Below are positions 17,519 to 26,727 of a stretch of DNA of 64,000 nucleotides, piece by piece. How positions within the stretch are numbered: the first letter of the stretch is position 1; every line of letters begins with the position of its first letter. Source of the stretch: Algibacter pectinivorans. Lineage in GTDB: Bacteria; Bacteroidota; Bacteroidia; Flavobacteriales; Flavobacteriaceae. The translations under genes and the position numbers were made by a program. Below the pieces are notes generated by a model. That model had not been told where the DNA came from and ran no database searches. It saw only the letters and a program-made list of their open reading frames with translations. The stretch spans positions 109,010 through 173,009 of the forward strand of contig NZ_FOMI01000006.1 in the NCBI RefSeq assembly GCF_900112595.1. Reading direction: 5' to 3'.

Positions 17519-18478
17519 TTACCTAGATAACTTTTGTTCGTTATTTATAATAAGCTTAACGGCCTGCTTGTACTTAAACGGGTTGGTTGCTTTTTTTATT
17601 GCTTTGTATGTTTTTTGCGGGTTGGAACACGACTGCGAAAAGAACTCCCAAAAGCCTAACATTTTCATTTTTATAGGTGTTGGTCCAGAAAGGTAGTCGT
17701 CGTACTGTTGGTAAATGGTATTGTGGAATTCTTCAAAAATGTCCCAGCGGTTTTCAGGATATTCTGTGGTGTCATTTTTTATCATTTGTGGTAAAAAAGG
17801 GTCGGCAATTAAGCCACGACCAATCATAAAATGATCTAAGCTAGGAAAACGCTCTTGCATAGCCTTAAAACTGGCCACACTTGTAATATCGCCGTTATAA
17901 TACAGCTTGTGTTTCGTGCTGCTAATACATCGCTCAAAGGCATCAAGATCTACAGGACCTTTATACAGTTGTTTGCCTATTCTAGCATGAATGGCAATGT
18001 TTTTTAGTGGGTATTCATCTAAAATAGGGAAGACCTCTAATATTTCTTCAGCATGCTCATAACCCATTCGCATTTTCATCGATACCAAAATATCCGTTTC
18101 CTTATGGGCACGTTCTAAAATAGTATTTATTTTTTCAGGATCACAAATTAACCCAGAACCCATTCCAGATTTAGCAACCATAGGGTATGGGCAACCCAAA
18201 TTCCAATTTAACTCTTTGTAACCTAAACGTTGTACATATTTGGCAACAAACAAAAACTCTTCGGCATCGTTAGTTATAATTTGAGGTATAACCTCTAATG
18301 TCGTATTGTTTTCTAGTAATAAATCGTTTTGATAGGACGATTTAATTTTAAACTTTCCGTTAAGCCTTATGTAAGGCGAATAAAAGGTGTCTATGCCTCC
18401 AAAATAATGATGAAACGCATTACGGAATCTAAAATCTGTAAACCCTTGTAATGGAGACGAAAGTAATGTAAAAGCCAT
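17519..18478 (-). CDS. tRNA-dihydrouridine synthase family protein
   Basis: 319 residues, one-domain length for Dus enzymes. LLSSPLQGFTDFRFR is the FMN-binding start, WNLGCPYPMVAKSGMGSGL carries the catalytic cysteine, VSMKMRMGYEH and IAIHARIGKQLYKGPVDLDA are conserved barrel motifs, and HFMIGRGLIADPFL is the phosphate-binding end. Dus enzymes reduce uridine in the tRNA D-loop using FMN and NADPH. By pattern it lies nearer the DusC-like forms. A -7 box (TATCTTTG, minus, 18503-18496) lies 18 bp before the start, so it has its own promoter. Confidence 0.9.
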   Translation of the reverse strand: MAFTLLSSPLQGFTDFRFRNAFHHYFGGIDTFYSPYIRLNGKFKIKSSYQNDLLLENNTTLEVIPQIITNDAEEFLFVAKYVQRLGYKELNWNLGCPYPMVAKSGMGSGLICDPEKINTILERAHKETDILVSMKMRMGYEHAEEILEVFPILDEYPLKNIAIHARIGKQLYKGPVDLDAFERCISSTKHKLYYNGDITSVASFKAMQERFPSLDHFMIGRGLIADPFLPQMIKNDTTEYPENRWDIFEEFHNTIYQQYDDYLSGPTPIKMKMLGFWEFFSQSCSNPQKTYKAIKKATNPFKYKQAVKLIINNEQKLSR

Positions 18479-18842
18479 TTATAATTTGTGTGGCGCAAAG
18501 ATAGGTATAACTTTTATTGAAGCGTTTAAGTTTTTTAGATTAATACGTGTTGATTGGAGTGCTCCGAATCTGTTTTTCTTTTTTATAAATTAGTTGTTTC
18601 ATTAAAGCTTGTGTTTACTTATTTACTAGATACCAATATTTTTTAATAGTTACTAGAGAGTCTGTTGTTTAAAAAAAGGTGTGTCTTAAAGTTAAAAAAA
18701 TATAATACATGCACTATTTTAGTTACCAGAGATTTATATTTATTGCTAAAATCTTTTTATATTTTCTAGGAGCTTTAAGGAGTGCGTTTTAGACTAGAAT
18801 AAGATTTGTAGATGTAGTTTTGGAAAATAAAATTACCGTGTT
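18479..18842. other. 364-bp intergenic region
   Basis: AT-rich. Apart from the -7 box near its left end I see no gene, no repeat copy and no strong hairpin. Confidence 0.6.
18496..18503 (-). promoter_or_regulatory. Candidate -7 box of the tRNA-dihydrouridine synthase gene
   Basis: TATCTTTG on the minus strand, an exact TAnnTTTG match, 18 bp before the ATG. No -33 TTTG at the usual distance was seen. Confidence 0.4.
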
Positions 18843-20015
18843 TTAGTCTTCAATCCTATTTTCATCGAAGGCCGATGGTAATAATTTAGGAATAAATTTA
18901 ACCACTAAGGGCAGTAATAAAGCGCCTCCTGGCAACATAAATATGGCTAAACTAGGTATAGATTTAAAAATATCTAAAAGCTGTTCTTGTACTTTTTTTT
19001 GCTCTTCTTTATTTAAATCTCTAATAGTAGATTGGGTAAGCAAAACCATAAGCTCCTTGCTATCTTTTAGCTCTTGGTATAGCCGTTTACTGTTTCTAGT
19101 AATTAGTTTTTTAACCATTTTACTAGAGTTATTATAAAAACTTTGTACTACGTTTTTTGAGCTTAAAAGCGCAATATTATCCTTATTTATGATGTAAAAT
19201 TTGTTAACAGCCTTAATGGAGTAGTGTATTTTAGAAAGGTCTAGATTGAGGTCGTTACCAAGTTTTTCTAGAAAATGCTGTTCTTCTAGATCAATCATTT
19301 GGTCGCTCCAGGTTGCCATACATGCGAGGTCTAAAACGTAATGTTTTTCTAGGTTTGTGTTAATGTTGCTAACCGCCTTGTTGTAATCTATATATGGGTT
19401 TTCTTGATAGCGTAACGAAGCATCAAATAATTTAATTAAACTATCGTCGTACTTATTTTTTGTTTCCTTAGAATTTAAAACATTTAAAGAAATAGAAGTT
19501 ATCGATGCTTCCATTTCTTTTAAATACGCTTTAGATATTTTGCGCTGCTCCAAATAGGTTTTATACGCTAATACATCTACAAACAACAGCGCATTAATAA
19601 TAAAGTAGTTAAAGTTTTTGGTGAGTACATTGGCATCTATTTGTATGCGTCTGTGTATTATTTTTTCAAGCTGATCGCTAGACTTTTTACCACTTAATAA
19701 ATCGCTAAAAAAAGAGGTTTTAATTTCATCTATATCCGTGTAAAACCCTATAACACTGTCTATAAAAGACCTATCTGTATTTGAATTGGCATGAATGTAA
19801 TATAAGGCCAGGCATAAATTGGTTTTACAAAGCTCTTCTTCTGTTAGGTTTTTATCAATAATAATCTGGCTAACAATTTCTAGATTACTACCATAAATAA
19901 ATCCGCACAGCCTTAAAGACTCATAAAAGGATGCTTCGTCAAATTTTAAAAAGAGATTGTTGCTTTCTATCTCTTTCATCAACTTTTTAATCCAACCTGC
20001 AGATGATGGGTTCAT
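18843..20015 (-). CDS. LETM1-related protein (Bacteroidetes type)
   Basis: 390 residues, mostly helical. The C-terminal 90 residues match the LETM1-related proteins of Bacteroidetes: VLLTQSTIRDLNKEEQKKVQ, then QLLDIFKSIPSLAIFMLPGG and LLLPLVVKFIPKLLPSAF. One strongly hydrophobic segment (about 350-378) can insert into the membrane. The middle (about 215-300, YVLDLACMATWSDQMIDLEE) recalls a TerB-like acidic helical domain. Mitochondrial LETM1 acts in cation/proton exchange; the bacterial form has no proven role, although relatives are labelled biofilm-associated. It is divergent from the DUF4331 genes. Confidence 0.75.
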   Translation of the reverse strand: MNPSSAGWIKKLMKEIESNNLFLKFDEASFYESLRLCGFIYGSNLEIVSQIIIDKNLTEEELCKTNLCLALYYIHANSNTDRSFIDSVIGFYTDIDEIKTSFFSDLLSGKKSSDQLEKIIHRRIQIDANVLTKNFNYFIINALLFVDVLAYKTYLEQRKISKAYLKEMEASITSISLNVLNSKETKNKYDDSLIKLFDASLRYQENPYIDYNKAVSNINTNLEKHYVLDLACMATWSDQMIDLEEQHFLEKLGNDLNLDLSKIHYSIKAVNKFYIINKDNIALLSSKNVVQSFYNNSSKMVKKLITRNSKRLYQELKDSKELMVLLTQSTIRDLNKEEQKKVQEQLLDIFKSIPSLAIFMLPGGALLLPLVVKFIPKLLPSAFDENRIED

Positions 20016-20166
20016 AATTCAATTTTCAAATAGATTGTAAAAGTAAACTTTTAACTGAATATCTACACGGTTTTTTCTTTAACAAAACTTTAACAAAACC
20101 GCTATTTCTTTTTTTTCGTAGGTATGGCAGAGAGTGAATTTAATAATAACAAAAAATCTCAAAAAC

Positions 20167-20847
20167 ATGAAAAATTTAAAACGAGTATTAGGAATTGGAG
20201 TAGTAGCGGTAGCTAGTTGCTTTGTAATTGCGGCCGATCATATTGACGCGCCAGAAGTATCTGGAGGAAATAGTGATATTACCGATTTTTATGCCTTTCA
20301 GGCTGAAAATGAAGATAATTTAGTTTTTGTAGCTAACATCCAAGGATTAATAAGTCCTGCAAACACAGCAGCTGCATCATTTAGTGAAAATGTAATGGTT
20401 GAGTTCAATATTGATACCAACCAAGATAATGTTGAAGATTTAGTTATTCAAGCCATTCCTAGAGATGGTAAAATGTATTTCTTTGGTCCTGTTGCTCCTT
20501 CTCAAACTGGCTTAAATAGTATTATTGAAACGACTTCTACAGCTGGTGGAAGTGTAGAAATTTCAAGCTACGGAAGTGCGGCCATAACTGCTAGTAATGG
20601 CGGAATGTCCTTTTTTGCAGGTCCTAGAGACGATCCATTTTTTATGGATTTTGCACGATTCACTCAAATTTTAACACCTGGGGATGATGATGGCGATGGC
20701 GAAGAAGAAACCGCTTTTTTACCAGAAGGTTCTGCATCCGATACGTTTGCTGGAACTAACGTAATGTCTATTGTTGTTGAGGTACCTAAATCTATGATTG
20801 GTGGTTCTGGAAAAATTAACACGTGGGTAGAGTCTAAAAGAAAATAA
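20167..20847 (+). CDS. DUF4331 family secreted protein
   Basis: 226 residues from the ATG at 20167. An in-frame GTG at 20134 would add 11 residues before the signal peptide and is unlikely. The signal peptide is MKNLKRVLGIGVVAVASCF and cleavage is probably near residue 25. The mature start ADHIDAPEVSGGNSDITDFY is the DUF4331 signature (DHxDAP, DITDxYAF). An acidic DDDGDGEEE stretch near residue 175 may bind calcium. The protein is shorter than classic DUF4331 proteins (often over 400 residues) and lacks the C-terminal part, which resembles the next gene. Function unknown. Confidence 0.85.
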   Translation: MKNLKRVLGIGVVAVASCFVIAADHIDAPEVSGGNSDITDFYAFQAENEDNLVFVANIQGLISPANTAAASFSENVMVEFNIDTNQDNVEDLVIQAIPRDGKMYFFGPVAPSQTGLNSIIETTSTAGGSVEISSYGSAAITASNGGMSFFAGPRDDPFFMDFARFTQILTPGDDDGDGEEETAFLPEGSASDTFAGTNVMSIVVEVPKSMIGGSGKINTWVESKRK

Positions 20848-20880
20848 TAAAACAAAATAACCTTATTAAAATATCAAATT

Positions 20881-21444
20881 ATGAAAAATATAAAAATATT
20901 AACCTTAGCGTTAACTGTATCGTTAATAGCATTTAACTGCTCGAACGACGATGATAATACTATGAGTATGGAGGAGCCAGTTTTAGATTTCTCTGGAACT
21001 TACGCTCAAGAAGACCAAATGGGTAGACCAGCTGTAAACACAGTGTTTAATGCTAGTGCAGATAAAGATGCTTTTAACGTGACTACGCCAGCAGATCAAA
21101 GTGCAGCATTTCAAAGTAAATTTGAAGCTAATTTATTAAACTTAAGTCCTGCTTATGCCGATGGTGGAATGAATGCCCTTGGACAAGATGCCGCAGCGTT
21201 TACGGGTTTATTAGCTACCGATGTTTTAAACGTATCGTTAGATGGAACAACTACATTTTTTGATGGCGAACCAGCAAATACACTTTCTGGACGTGCTTTA
21301 GCAGACGATGTTATTACTGTTGAGTTATTATTAATTTTTGGAGGTGAAGATTTCTCTGAAAACCCTGGCTTATCTAACGACAATGTTAGCGAGAATGATA
21401 AAACCTTTTTGACCTCATTTCCTTACCTAGCATCTCCTCACTAG
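20881..21444 (+). CDS. DUF4331-like lipoprotein
   Basis: 187 residues. MKNIKILTLALTVSLIAFNC is a lipoprotein signal (cysteine 20). The mature protein has DQMGRPAVNTVFNAS and, near the end, DDVITVELLLIFGG and NDKTFLTSFPYLASPH. This is the pattern seen in the C-terminal half of long DUF4331 proteins, so the family seems to be split here over two exported proteins. It begins 33 bp after the first DUF4331 gene and ends in a hairpin terminator. Function unknown. Confidence 0.75.
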   Translation: MKNIKILTLALTVSLIAFNCSNDDDNTMSMEEPVLDFSGTYAQEDQMGRPAVNTVFNASADKDAFNVTTPADQSAAFQSKFEANLLNLSPAYADGGMNALGQDAAAFTGLLATDVLNVSLDGTTTFFDGEPANTLSGRALADDVITVELLLIFGGEDFSENPGLSNDNVSENDKTFLTSFPYLASPH

Positions 21445-21456
21445 GATATATTACCT

Positions 21457-21491
21457 CTAGAACATGGTAATTACCATGTTCTAGATTTTTT
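21457..21491 (+). terminator. Hairpin terminator or attenuator after the DUF4331 pair
   Basis: A perfect 28-bp palindrome (21457-21484, arms starting CTAGAACATGGTAA) followed by seven T or near-T bases. It lies inside the cluster, 38 bp before the TPR gene, so it may only partly stop transcription. Confidence 0.78.
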
Positions 21492-21528
21492 ACCTACACA
21501 AAAAACACAAACATAAACACACATTAAC

Positions 21529-22821
21529 ATGAAAACGACAAGTCAATTAACCTTTATTGTTTTATTACTGCTTTTGGTAAGTTGTAATGAAAACACAAAA
21601 AAAATAACAGATACCAACGATTACGTAGCGTATTTAGAAGCATCAGAGAACGAGGTGCTGCAATTAGTAAAAGAGGATTTTAATTTCTGGGAAAAAAAGC
21701 TAGAAAAAGAACCAAATCAATTTCCCTACTTGGCTAAAGCTGCAGCATCTCAATCTCAAATTTTTAATAAAACCGGAAATATTGAAGCTTTAATTAAAGC
21801 CGAAACATATTTAGTTAAGGCTAACAAAGCTACCAATTATAACAATGCAGGATATTTAAGAGCTTTATCTAGAAATTATATCGCACAACACCGCTTTAAA
21901 GAAGCCTTGCTTTTACTTATAAAGGCCGAAGGTAATGGCGAAGGTTTAAAGGGAACTCAAAAAATGCTTTTCGATGTGCATTTAGAATTAGGTAATTATG
22001 ATGCTGCCAAAAAATACTTAGATGCCATTAAGAAAAATAATGATTTCGATTATTTAATAAGACTATCAAAATGGTCCGACCATCGTGGTAATTTAGATGC
22101 AGCCATAAAATATATGGAACAGGCTAAAGCCATAGCAGAAAGCGCAAATTTAGCCTCTACAAAGCAGTGGGTGTATACCAATTTGGCCGACTATTATGGA
22201 CATGCAGGACGTATTGAAGCTTCTTACAACCATTATTTAAAAGCACTAGAGTTAGATCCTAACGATGCGTATGCTAAAAAAGGTATTGCTTGGATTGTGT
22301 ACTCGTATGAAAAAAATGCAGACGAAGCACTTCGTATTTTAAACGAAATTACCAAAACTTATAATGCGCCAGATTATCATTTATTAAAAGCTGAAATAGC
22401 AGAATTTAATGGTGATACTGCGTTAAAAGAAGAACAATTAAAACAATATGCAGCTGCGGTAAAAAATTCGTTTTATGGCGATATGTACAATAAGTATAAT
22501 GTCTTATTACATGCCGAAAACGAAAAAGAAACAGCGAAAGCCCTGGAAATTGCCTATGTTGAAATAAAAAACAGGCCAACGCCACAATCCTATGATTTGC
22601 TTGCATGGACACTTTATAATCATGGCGAAGTAAAACAAGCCCTTAAAGTTGCAGAAGCACATGTAATTGGTAAAACCTCTGAACCCGATGTGTTATTTCA
22701 TGTTGCAAAAATTTATAAGGCTAATAGAGAATTAGAAAAGGCTAATGCAATAAAAAAAGAACTTTTAGAAAGCGTTTTTGAGCTTGGTCCAATTATGGAA
22801 AACGAAATAAAAAATATATAA
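21529..22821 (+). CDS. TPR-repeat lipoprotein
   Basis: 430 residues. The signal LTFIVLLLLLVSC has its lipobox cysteine at 19. The mature part consists of TPR-type helical repeats, for example ALLLLIKAEGN, YMEQAKAIAESANLA, and NHYLKALELDPNDAYAKKGI, an almost ideal TPR. TPRs mediate protein contacts. It follows the two DUF4331 genes in the same direction, and this trio recurs in flavobacteria, so it probably works with them at the envelope. Exact role unknown. Confidence 0.82.
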   Translation: MKTTSQLTFIVLLLLLVSCNENTKKITDTNDYVAYLEASENEVLQLVKEDFNFWEKKLEKEPNQFPYLAKAAASQSQIFNKTGNIEALIKAETYLVKANKATNYNNAGYLRALSRNYIAQHRFKEALLLLIKAEGNGEGLKGTQKMLFDVHLELGNYDAAKKYLDAIKKNNDFDYLIRLSKWSDHRGNLDAAIKYMEQAKAIAESANLASTKQWVYTNLADYYGHAGRIEASYNHYLKALELDPNDAYAKKGIAWIVYSYEKNADEALRILNEITKTYNAPDYHLLKAEIAEFNGDTALKEEQLKQYAAAVKNSFYGDMYNKYNVLLHAENEKETAKALEIAYVEIKNRPTPQSYDLLAWTLYNHGEVKQALKVAEAHVIGKTSEPDVLFHVAKIYKANRELEKANAIKKELLESVFELGPIMENEIKNI

Positions 22822-22921
22822 AATTTAGTTTGGTTAGTTATGTGTATGATAATTGTTTTAAAAACTTAATTGTCATAAAGAAACCTTAATGATGTGTTTA
22901 ATATAAGGTTTTTTGTTAGGT

Positions 22922-22960
22922 GAAAGTGTCTAGTTACTTAATTGTAATTAGGCACTTTCT
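22922..22960. terminator. Terminator between convergent TPR and serine hydrolase genes
   Basis: GAAAGTGTCTAGTTAC pairs with GTAATTAGGCACTTTC around a 6-base loop, with small mismatches, followed by a T-rich stretch. Confidence 0.7.
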
Positions 22961-22963
22961 TAT

Positions 22964-24031
22964 TTAATTAATAAAAACACCCTCGAGTATTTTTGCGAAA
23001 TCATCCATTTTTACTCCAGTTTTATTAGTTAATACAGAGATAACAATGTTTTCTTTAGGGTAAATTAATAAAACGGTAGAAGCCCCAACACCACCACCTG
23101 TATGATAATATTTTGGGGTGTTTTTTATGGTATATGCCGATGAAAAACCAATACCATAGCCTGTTATTTTACCAGATTTTAGTTTTTGAGAGGTTGTCAT
23201 TTCTAGCAAAGCTGCAGCAGATACTGTTTTAGGCGAAATAATTTCTTCTCCAAATTTTATTAAATCTTCAGACGTAGATAAAAAACCACCGCCAGCAACC
23301 TTGTACTCATTAGCAACAGGAGTAGAAAACATCCTTTTTTTTCGGTAAAAATCAGTTTTATTGGGTAGGGGTATTTCAGAATCTTCCACCAAAGTATTAG
23401 TCATACCCAAAGGACTAAAAACCGTTTGTGTTACCAACTCATTAAAATCGGTTCGGGCTGCTTTTTGCATAATTTCACTAAGCAAAACATAGCCAAATGT
23501 ATTGTATGAAAATTGGGTTGAAGGTTCAAATAAAAGCGAGTCGTTTTTAAAGATATTTACCCCTTCGGTAATGGATGTTTTTTTATTCCATAGAAACTCA
23601 TTGCCTTTATAATGCCTAATGCCTGCAAGGTGTCCGCCTAATTCTTTAATATTAAAATCGTAAGCTTTTTTAGGATAATTGGGCAAGTAGCTGTAAATAC
23701 TTTTATTTAAATCAATTTGGTTTTTATCCACTAAATGTGCCAATGCTAGGGCTGTAATAGATTTAGATATACTGGCAATTCTAAACAATGTTTTATTAGG
23801 ATCTACTTTTACTTTAGGTTTTCTTTTGGCATATCCAAAACCTTCAGACCAAATAAGTTTACCATGTTGAGATACCGATATAGACATTCCAGGAATGCCT
23901 TGTTGGCGCATAAATTGTTTAGCACGTTTTTTAGCGGTTTTTATTCTGTAGTCTGATGACGTGCCGTGTTCTGCCGAATTAAATCCTACAGAAGTAAAAA
24001 AGAATAATAAGGAGGCTAGTATGTTTTTCAA
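22964..24031 (-). CDS. Secreted serine hydrolase, class C beta-lactamase / LACTB-like fold
   Basis: 355 residues with a signal peptide (MKNILASLLFFFTSVGFNSA). FRIASISKSITALALAHLV holds the SxxK catalytic pair (S87, K90), FSYNTFGYVLLSEIM is the second motif (Y-N-T instead of the usual Y-x-N, as in LACTB-like proteins) and YYHTGGGVGAS is the KTG-equivalent HTGG. The start codon is TTG, overlapping the stop of namZ (TTGA), so it is translationally coupled to it. In Bacillus a beta-lactamase-fold amidase (AmiE) works with NamZ in cell-wall recycling, and a similar pairing is a reasonable inference here. Confidence 0.85.
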   Translation of the reverse strand: MKNILASLLFFFTSVGFNSAEHGTSSDYRIKTAKKRAKQFMRQQGIPGMSISVSQHGKLIWSEGFGYAKRKPKVKVDPNKTLFRIASISKSITALALAHLVDKNQIDLNKSIYSYLPNYPKKAYDFNIKELGGHLAGIRHYKGNEFLWNKKTSITEGVNIFKNDSLLFEPSTQFSYNTFGYVLLSEIMQKAARTDFNELVTQTVFSPLGMTNTLVEDSEIPLPNKTDFYRKKRMFSTPVANEYKVAGGGFLSTSEDLIKFGEEIISPKTVSAAALLEMTTSQKLKSGKITGYGIGFSSAYTIKNTPKYYHTGGGVGASTVLLIYPKENIVISVLTNKTGVKMDDFAKILEGVFIN

Positions 24032-25311
24032 GGGTATAGTAAATAGTTTTTTCTTGTTTTATTAAAACGTTGTAATCCTTCTTTCCAAGTGGCTTTAATT
24101 GCCTTTTCAGACATTCCAGATTCAATTTGCTGCTGTAACGTTTTTGTGCCTGCCAATTTTGTAAAAAAGCTATTAAAAAACTCAGCTTTATTATTGGTAT
24201 TCTTGTAGGCATTAATAAGCCAATTTAGTTTTAAAGTATTTATAGTCTCAGCTTTAGTTAAATCCTTACCATAACATGTTTTGTTTTGGTGTTTTGGGTA
24301 CTTAGAACCTTCGTTGGGTTGAGGTTTAAATTGAAAACTGTATACATCAGGATTTAAAAACGGACTTCCAAATATTTGAAATTGGGTTTCTGTACCTCGG
24401 CCTGCGCTTACATTGGTGCCTTCAAAAAAGCAAAGACTAGGGTATAGGTTAATGGCTTGGTCGTTTGGTAAATTCGGACTTGGTTTTATTGGTAAGCTAT
24501 ATTTTAGTTTATGGTTGTAATGTTTCATGGCAATAACCTTTAAGTCGCATTGCATGCTATTAGTTAGCCATTTTTCCCCATTAATCATCGTAGCATATTC
24601 GCCAATAGTCATGCCATGAACCACAGGAATAGGGTGCATGCCAACAAAACTAGTGTGCTCCATTTCTAAAACAGGACCATCAATATAATTACCATTTGGG
24701 TTAGGCCTATCAAAAACAATTACAGGAATTCCGGCTTCTGCGCAAGCTTCCATAACGTAATGTAAGGACGAAATGTAAGTGTAAAAACGAGCGCCAACAT
24801 CTTGTATATCAAAAATAACAACATCCAAATTTTCAAGTTGCGCCTCCGATGGTTTTTTATTTTTTCCGTAAAGCGATACAATAGGTAAATTAGTTTTAGT
24901 ATCTATACCATCTTTAACAACCTCGCCAGCATCAGCCTTTCCTCTAAAACCATGTTCTGGAGCAAACACTTTTTTAATATCCACATGAAGGCCAAGAAGC
25001 GAATCTACTACGTGTGTATATGTTATGGCATCCAATGGTTGTGCTGCACTATTAGTAAAAAACACGGAGGTTTGGTTGGCCACAATACCAACTCGCTTTC
25101 CTTTTAAAAACGGCAGGTAAACGTTGGTTTGGTTTACCCCAAGAACGATTGACGTGTCTTTTTCTACTTTAGTGAATTCGTCTTCTGGATTATTAATTTT
25201 AACCTGAGATATTGAAACATCGCCTTTGGATTTGCTTCCACAAGAAATCATTACTAAAACTAGCCCAATAATTATTGGGAAAACTGTATTTTTGAAATCA
25301 CTAAACCTCAT
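24028..25311 (-). CDS. namZ: DUF1343 exo-beta-N-acetylmuramidase (NamZ-like) lipoprotein
   Basis: 427 residues. The N-terminus is a lipoprotein signal with cysteine 24 in LVLVMISCGSKSKG. The body has the DUF1343 motifs GKRVGIVANQTSVF, FAPEHGFRGKADAGE, VVIFDIQDVGARFYTYISSL, PVIVFDRPNPNGNYIDGPVL and FEGTNVSAGRGTETQFQIFG. Members such as B. subtilis NamZ remove MurNAc from the non-reducing end of peptidoglycan chains. It is paired with a beta-lactamase-fold hydrolase downstream. Its ATG lies only 9 bp from the start of the divergent permease gene. Confidence 0.88.
   Translation of the reverse strand: MRFSDFKNTVFPIIIGLVLVMISCGSKSKGDVSISQVKINNPEDEFTKVEKDTSIVLGVNQTNVYLPFLKGKRVGIVANQTSVFFTNSAAQPLDAITYTHVVDSLLGLHVDIKKVFAPEHGFRGKADAGEVVKDGIDTKTNLPIVSLYGKNKKPSEAQLENLDVVIFDIQDVGARFYTYISSLHYVMEACAEAGIPVIVFDRPNPNGNYIDGPVLEMEHTSFVGMHPIPVVHGMTIGEYATMINGEKWLTNSMQCDLKVIAMKHYNHKLKYSLPIKPSPNLPNDQAINLYPSLCFFEGTNVSAGRGTETQFQIFGSPFLNPDVYSFQFKPQPNEGSKYPKHQNKTCYGKDLTKAETINTLKLNWLINAYKNTNNKAEFFNSFFTKLAGTKTLQQQIESGMSEKAIKATWKEGLQRFNKTRKNYLLYP
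25264..25294 (+). promoter_or_regulatory. 16-bp palindrome and -7 box inside the start of namZ
   Basis: A perfect palindrome, CCCAATAATTATTGGG (25264-25279), lies 7 bp before a plus-strand TATTTTTG (25287-25294), an exact TAnnTTTG. Both are inside the namZ signal-peptide codons, 27 bp upstream of the permease start. It could be the permease promoter with an operator, or chance codon structure. Confidence 0.3.
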
Positions 25312-25320
25312 TTTTATCTT

Positions 25321-26556
25321 TTGAATTACGAGTTCTTTATAGCAAAACGCATTATTGGTAGTAAAGCGTATAAAAGTAGCATATCGGCGCCAATAATAAA
25401 AATTGGAATCGCTGCAATTGCTATTGGTATGGTTGTAATGATGGTTACCGTTGCCATAAGCATCGGGTTACAGCAAAAAATACGCGATAAAGTTATAGCA
25501 TTTAATGGCCATGTAACCATTACAAATTACGATACCAATAATTCGCAAGAAAGCGTAATTCCTATTACAATAAACCAAGATTTTTATCCAGATTTTAAAG
25601 CAGTACAAGGCGTTAAGCATGTACAAGGTGTAGCAACAAAATTTGGTGTAATACGAACCGAAACAGATTTTGAAGGATTGTATTTAAAAGGCGTTGGTGC
25701 CGATTATAATTGGGGTTATTTTAAAGAATTTCTAGTAGAAGGCGAATTACCAGATTACACGCAAAAACGAAATGAAAATGTTTTAATATCGCAATACTTA
25801 GCCAATAGAATGCATTTTAAAGCTGGTGACACCTTTCAAATGTTTTTTGCAAAAGACGATCTCGAAAAATTACCAAACATAATAACATACACCATATCCG
25901 GAATTTTTAATTCTGGGTTTCAGGATTTGGATGCTCAATATATTATTGGCGATATACGCCACTTACAACGTATAAATAGATGGGGAAGCGATCAAATTGG
26001 TAATTTTGAGGTGTTTATAGATAATTACGATGCCCTAGAAGAAAAAGGCGCCGAAATACATCAAAATATTTCCTCCTTACTAGATTCGCAAACCATTACA
26101 GATCGTTATTATTCTATTTTCGAGTGGATTAAAATATTCGATAAAAACACCTACGGCATTATAGGTATTATGGTGCTTATTGCTGGTTTTAACATGGTAA
26201 CGGCCTTACTTGTGTTAATACTAGAGCGCACCAGAATGATAGGCGTTTTAAAAACCTTAGGCAGTAGTAATTGGAGCATTCGTAAACTCTTCCTTTACAA
26301 TGCATCTTACCTCATTTTATTAGGTTTATTTTGGGGTAATATTTTAGGTTTAGGCATTTTGTTTGCGCAAAAATATTTCAGCTTTTTTCCTTTAGATCCA
26401 AGTGTATATTACGTATCCGAAGCACCAGTATATATCAATTTAGGCTATATTCTAGCATTAAATGTTGGTACGTTAGTGCTGTGCTTACTTATGCTACTGG
26501 TTCCGTCGTACCTCATTACAAAAATATCGCCAGTAAAAGCCATTCGTTTTAGTTAA
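25321..26556 (+). CDS. FtsX/LolE-like ABC transporter permease
   Basis: 411 residues. There is one N-terminal membrane helix (about 24-50, KIGIAAIAIGMVVMMVTVAI), a periplasmic MacB-type domain of about 220 residues, then three C-terminal helices (from GIIGIMVLIAGFNMVTALLV). This is the LolC/LolE lipoprotein-release topology. ILERTRMIGVLKTLGSSNWSI is the conserved coupling region for the ABC ATPase, which is not encoded nearby. The start is TTG at 25321, because the only later ATG would remove the first helix. Close relatives begin MNxEFFIAKRI, which supports this start. Confidence 0.87.
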   Translation: MNYEFFIAKRIIGSKAYKSSISAPIIKIGIAAIAIGMVVMMVTVAISIGLQQKIRDKVIAFNGHVTITNYDTNNSQESVIPITINQDFYPDFKAVQGVKHVQGVATKFGVIRTETDFEGLYLKGVGADYNWGYFKEFLVEGELPDYTQKRNENVLISQYLANRMHFKAGDTFQMFFAKDDLEKLPNIITYTISGIFNSGFQDLDAQYIIGDIRHLQRINRWGSDQIGNFEVFIDNYDALEEKGAEIHQNISSLLDSQTITDRYYSIFEWIKIFDKNTYGIIGIMVLIAGFNMVTALLVLILERTRMIGVLKTLGSSNWSIRKLFLYNASYLILLGLFWGNILGLGILFAQKYFSFFPLDPSVYYVSEAPVYINLGYILALNVGTLVLCLLMLLVPSYLITKISPVKAIRFS

Positions 26557-26563
26557 ACAGTAA

Positions 26564-26702
26564 TTTGGGCGCTTACCACAAGGGTCGGGCTTTATTCGTT
26601 GATTTCTATTTTAAATTATTGAACTCATGAATATAACTATTTTACTACTCGCTCCTTCCTAAAAAGTCAGGGAGCTCAAACATACCGTTCAATCCCTAGC
26701 GC
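26564..26702 (+). repeat. Dispersed GGGCG...CGC repeat, copy C (long form)
   Basis: Begins TTTGGGCGCTTACCACAAG, continues GGGTCGGGCTTT and ends TTCAATCCCTAGCGC. The ends pair as GCGCT with AGCGC. It carries about 40 extra AT-rich bases and a GCTCC/GGAGC stem in the middle. It lies just after the permease stop codon, between convergent genes. Confidence 0.75.
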
Positions 26703-26727
26703 GGGCATACTTGCACATGTTCGTGTT

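Noticed and set aside
20134-20166. GTG start giving an 11-residue longer DUF4331 protein
   Set aside because: The extension precedes a complete signal peptide; the ATG at 20167 is the natural start.
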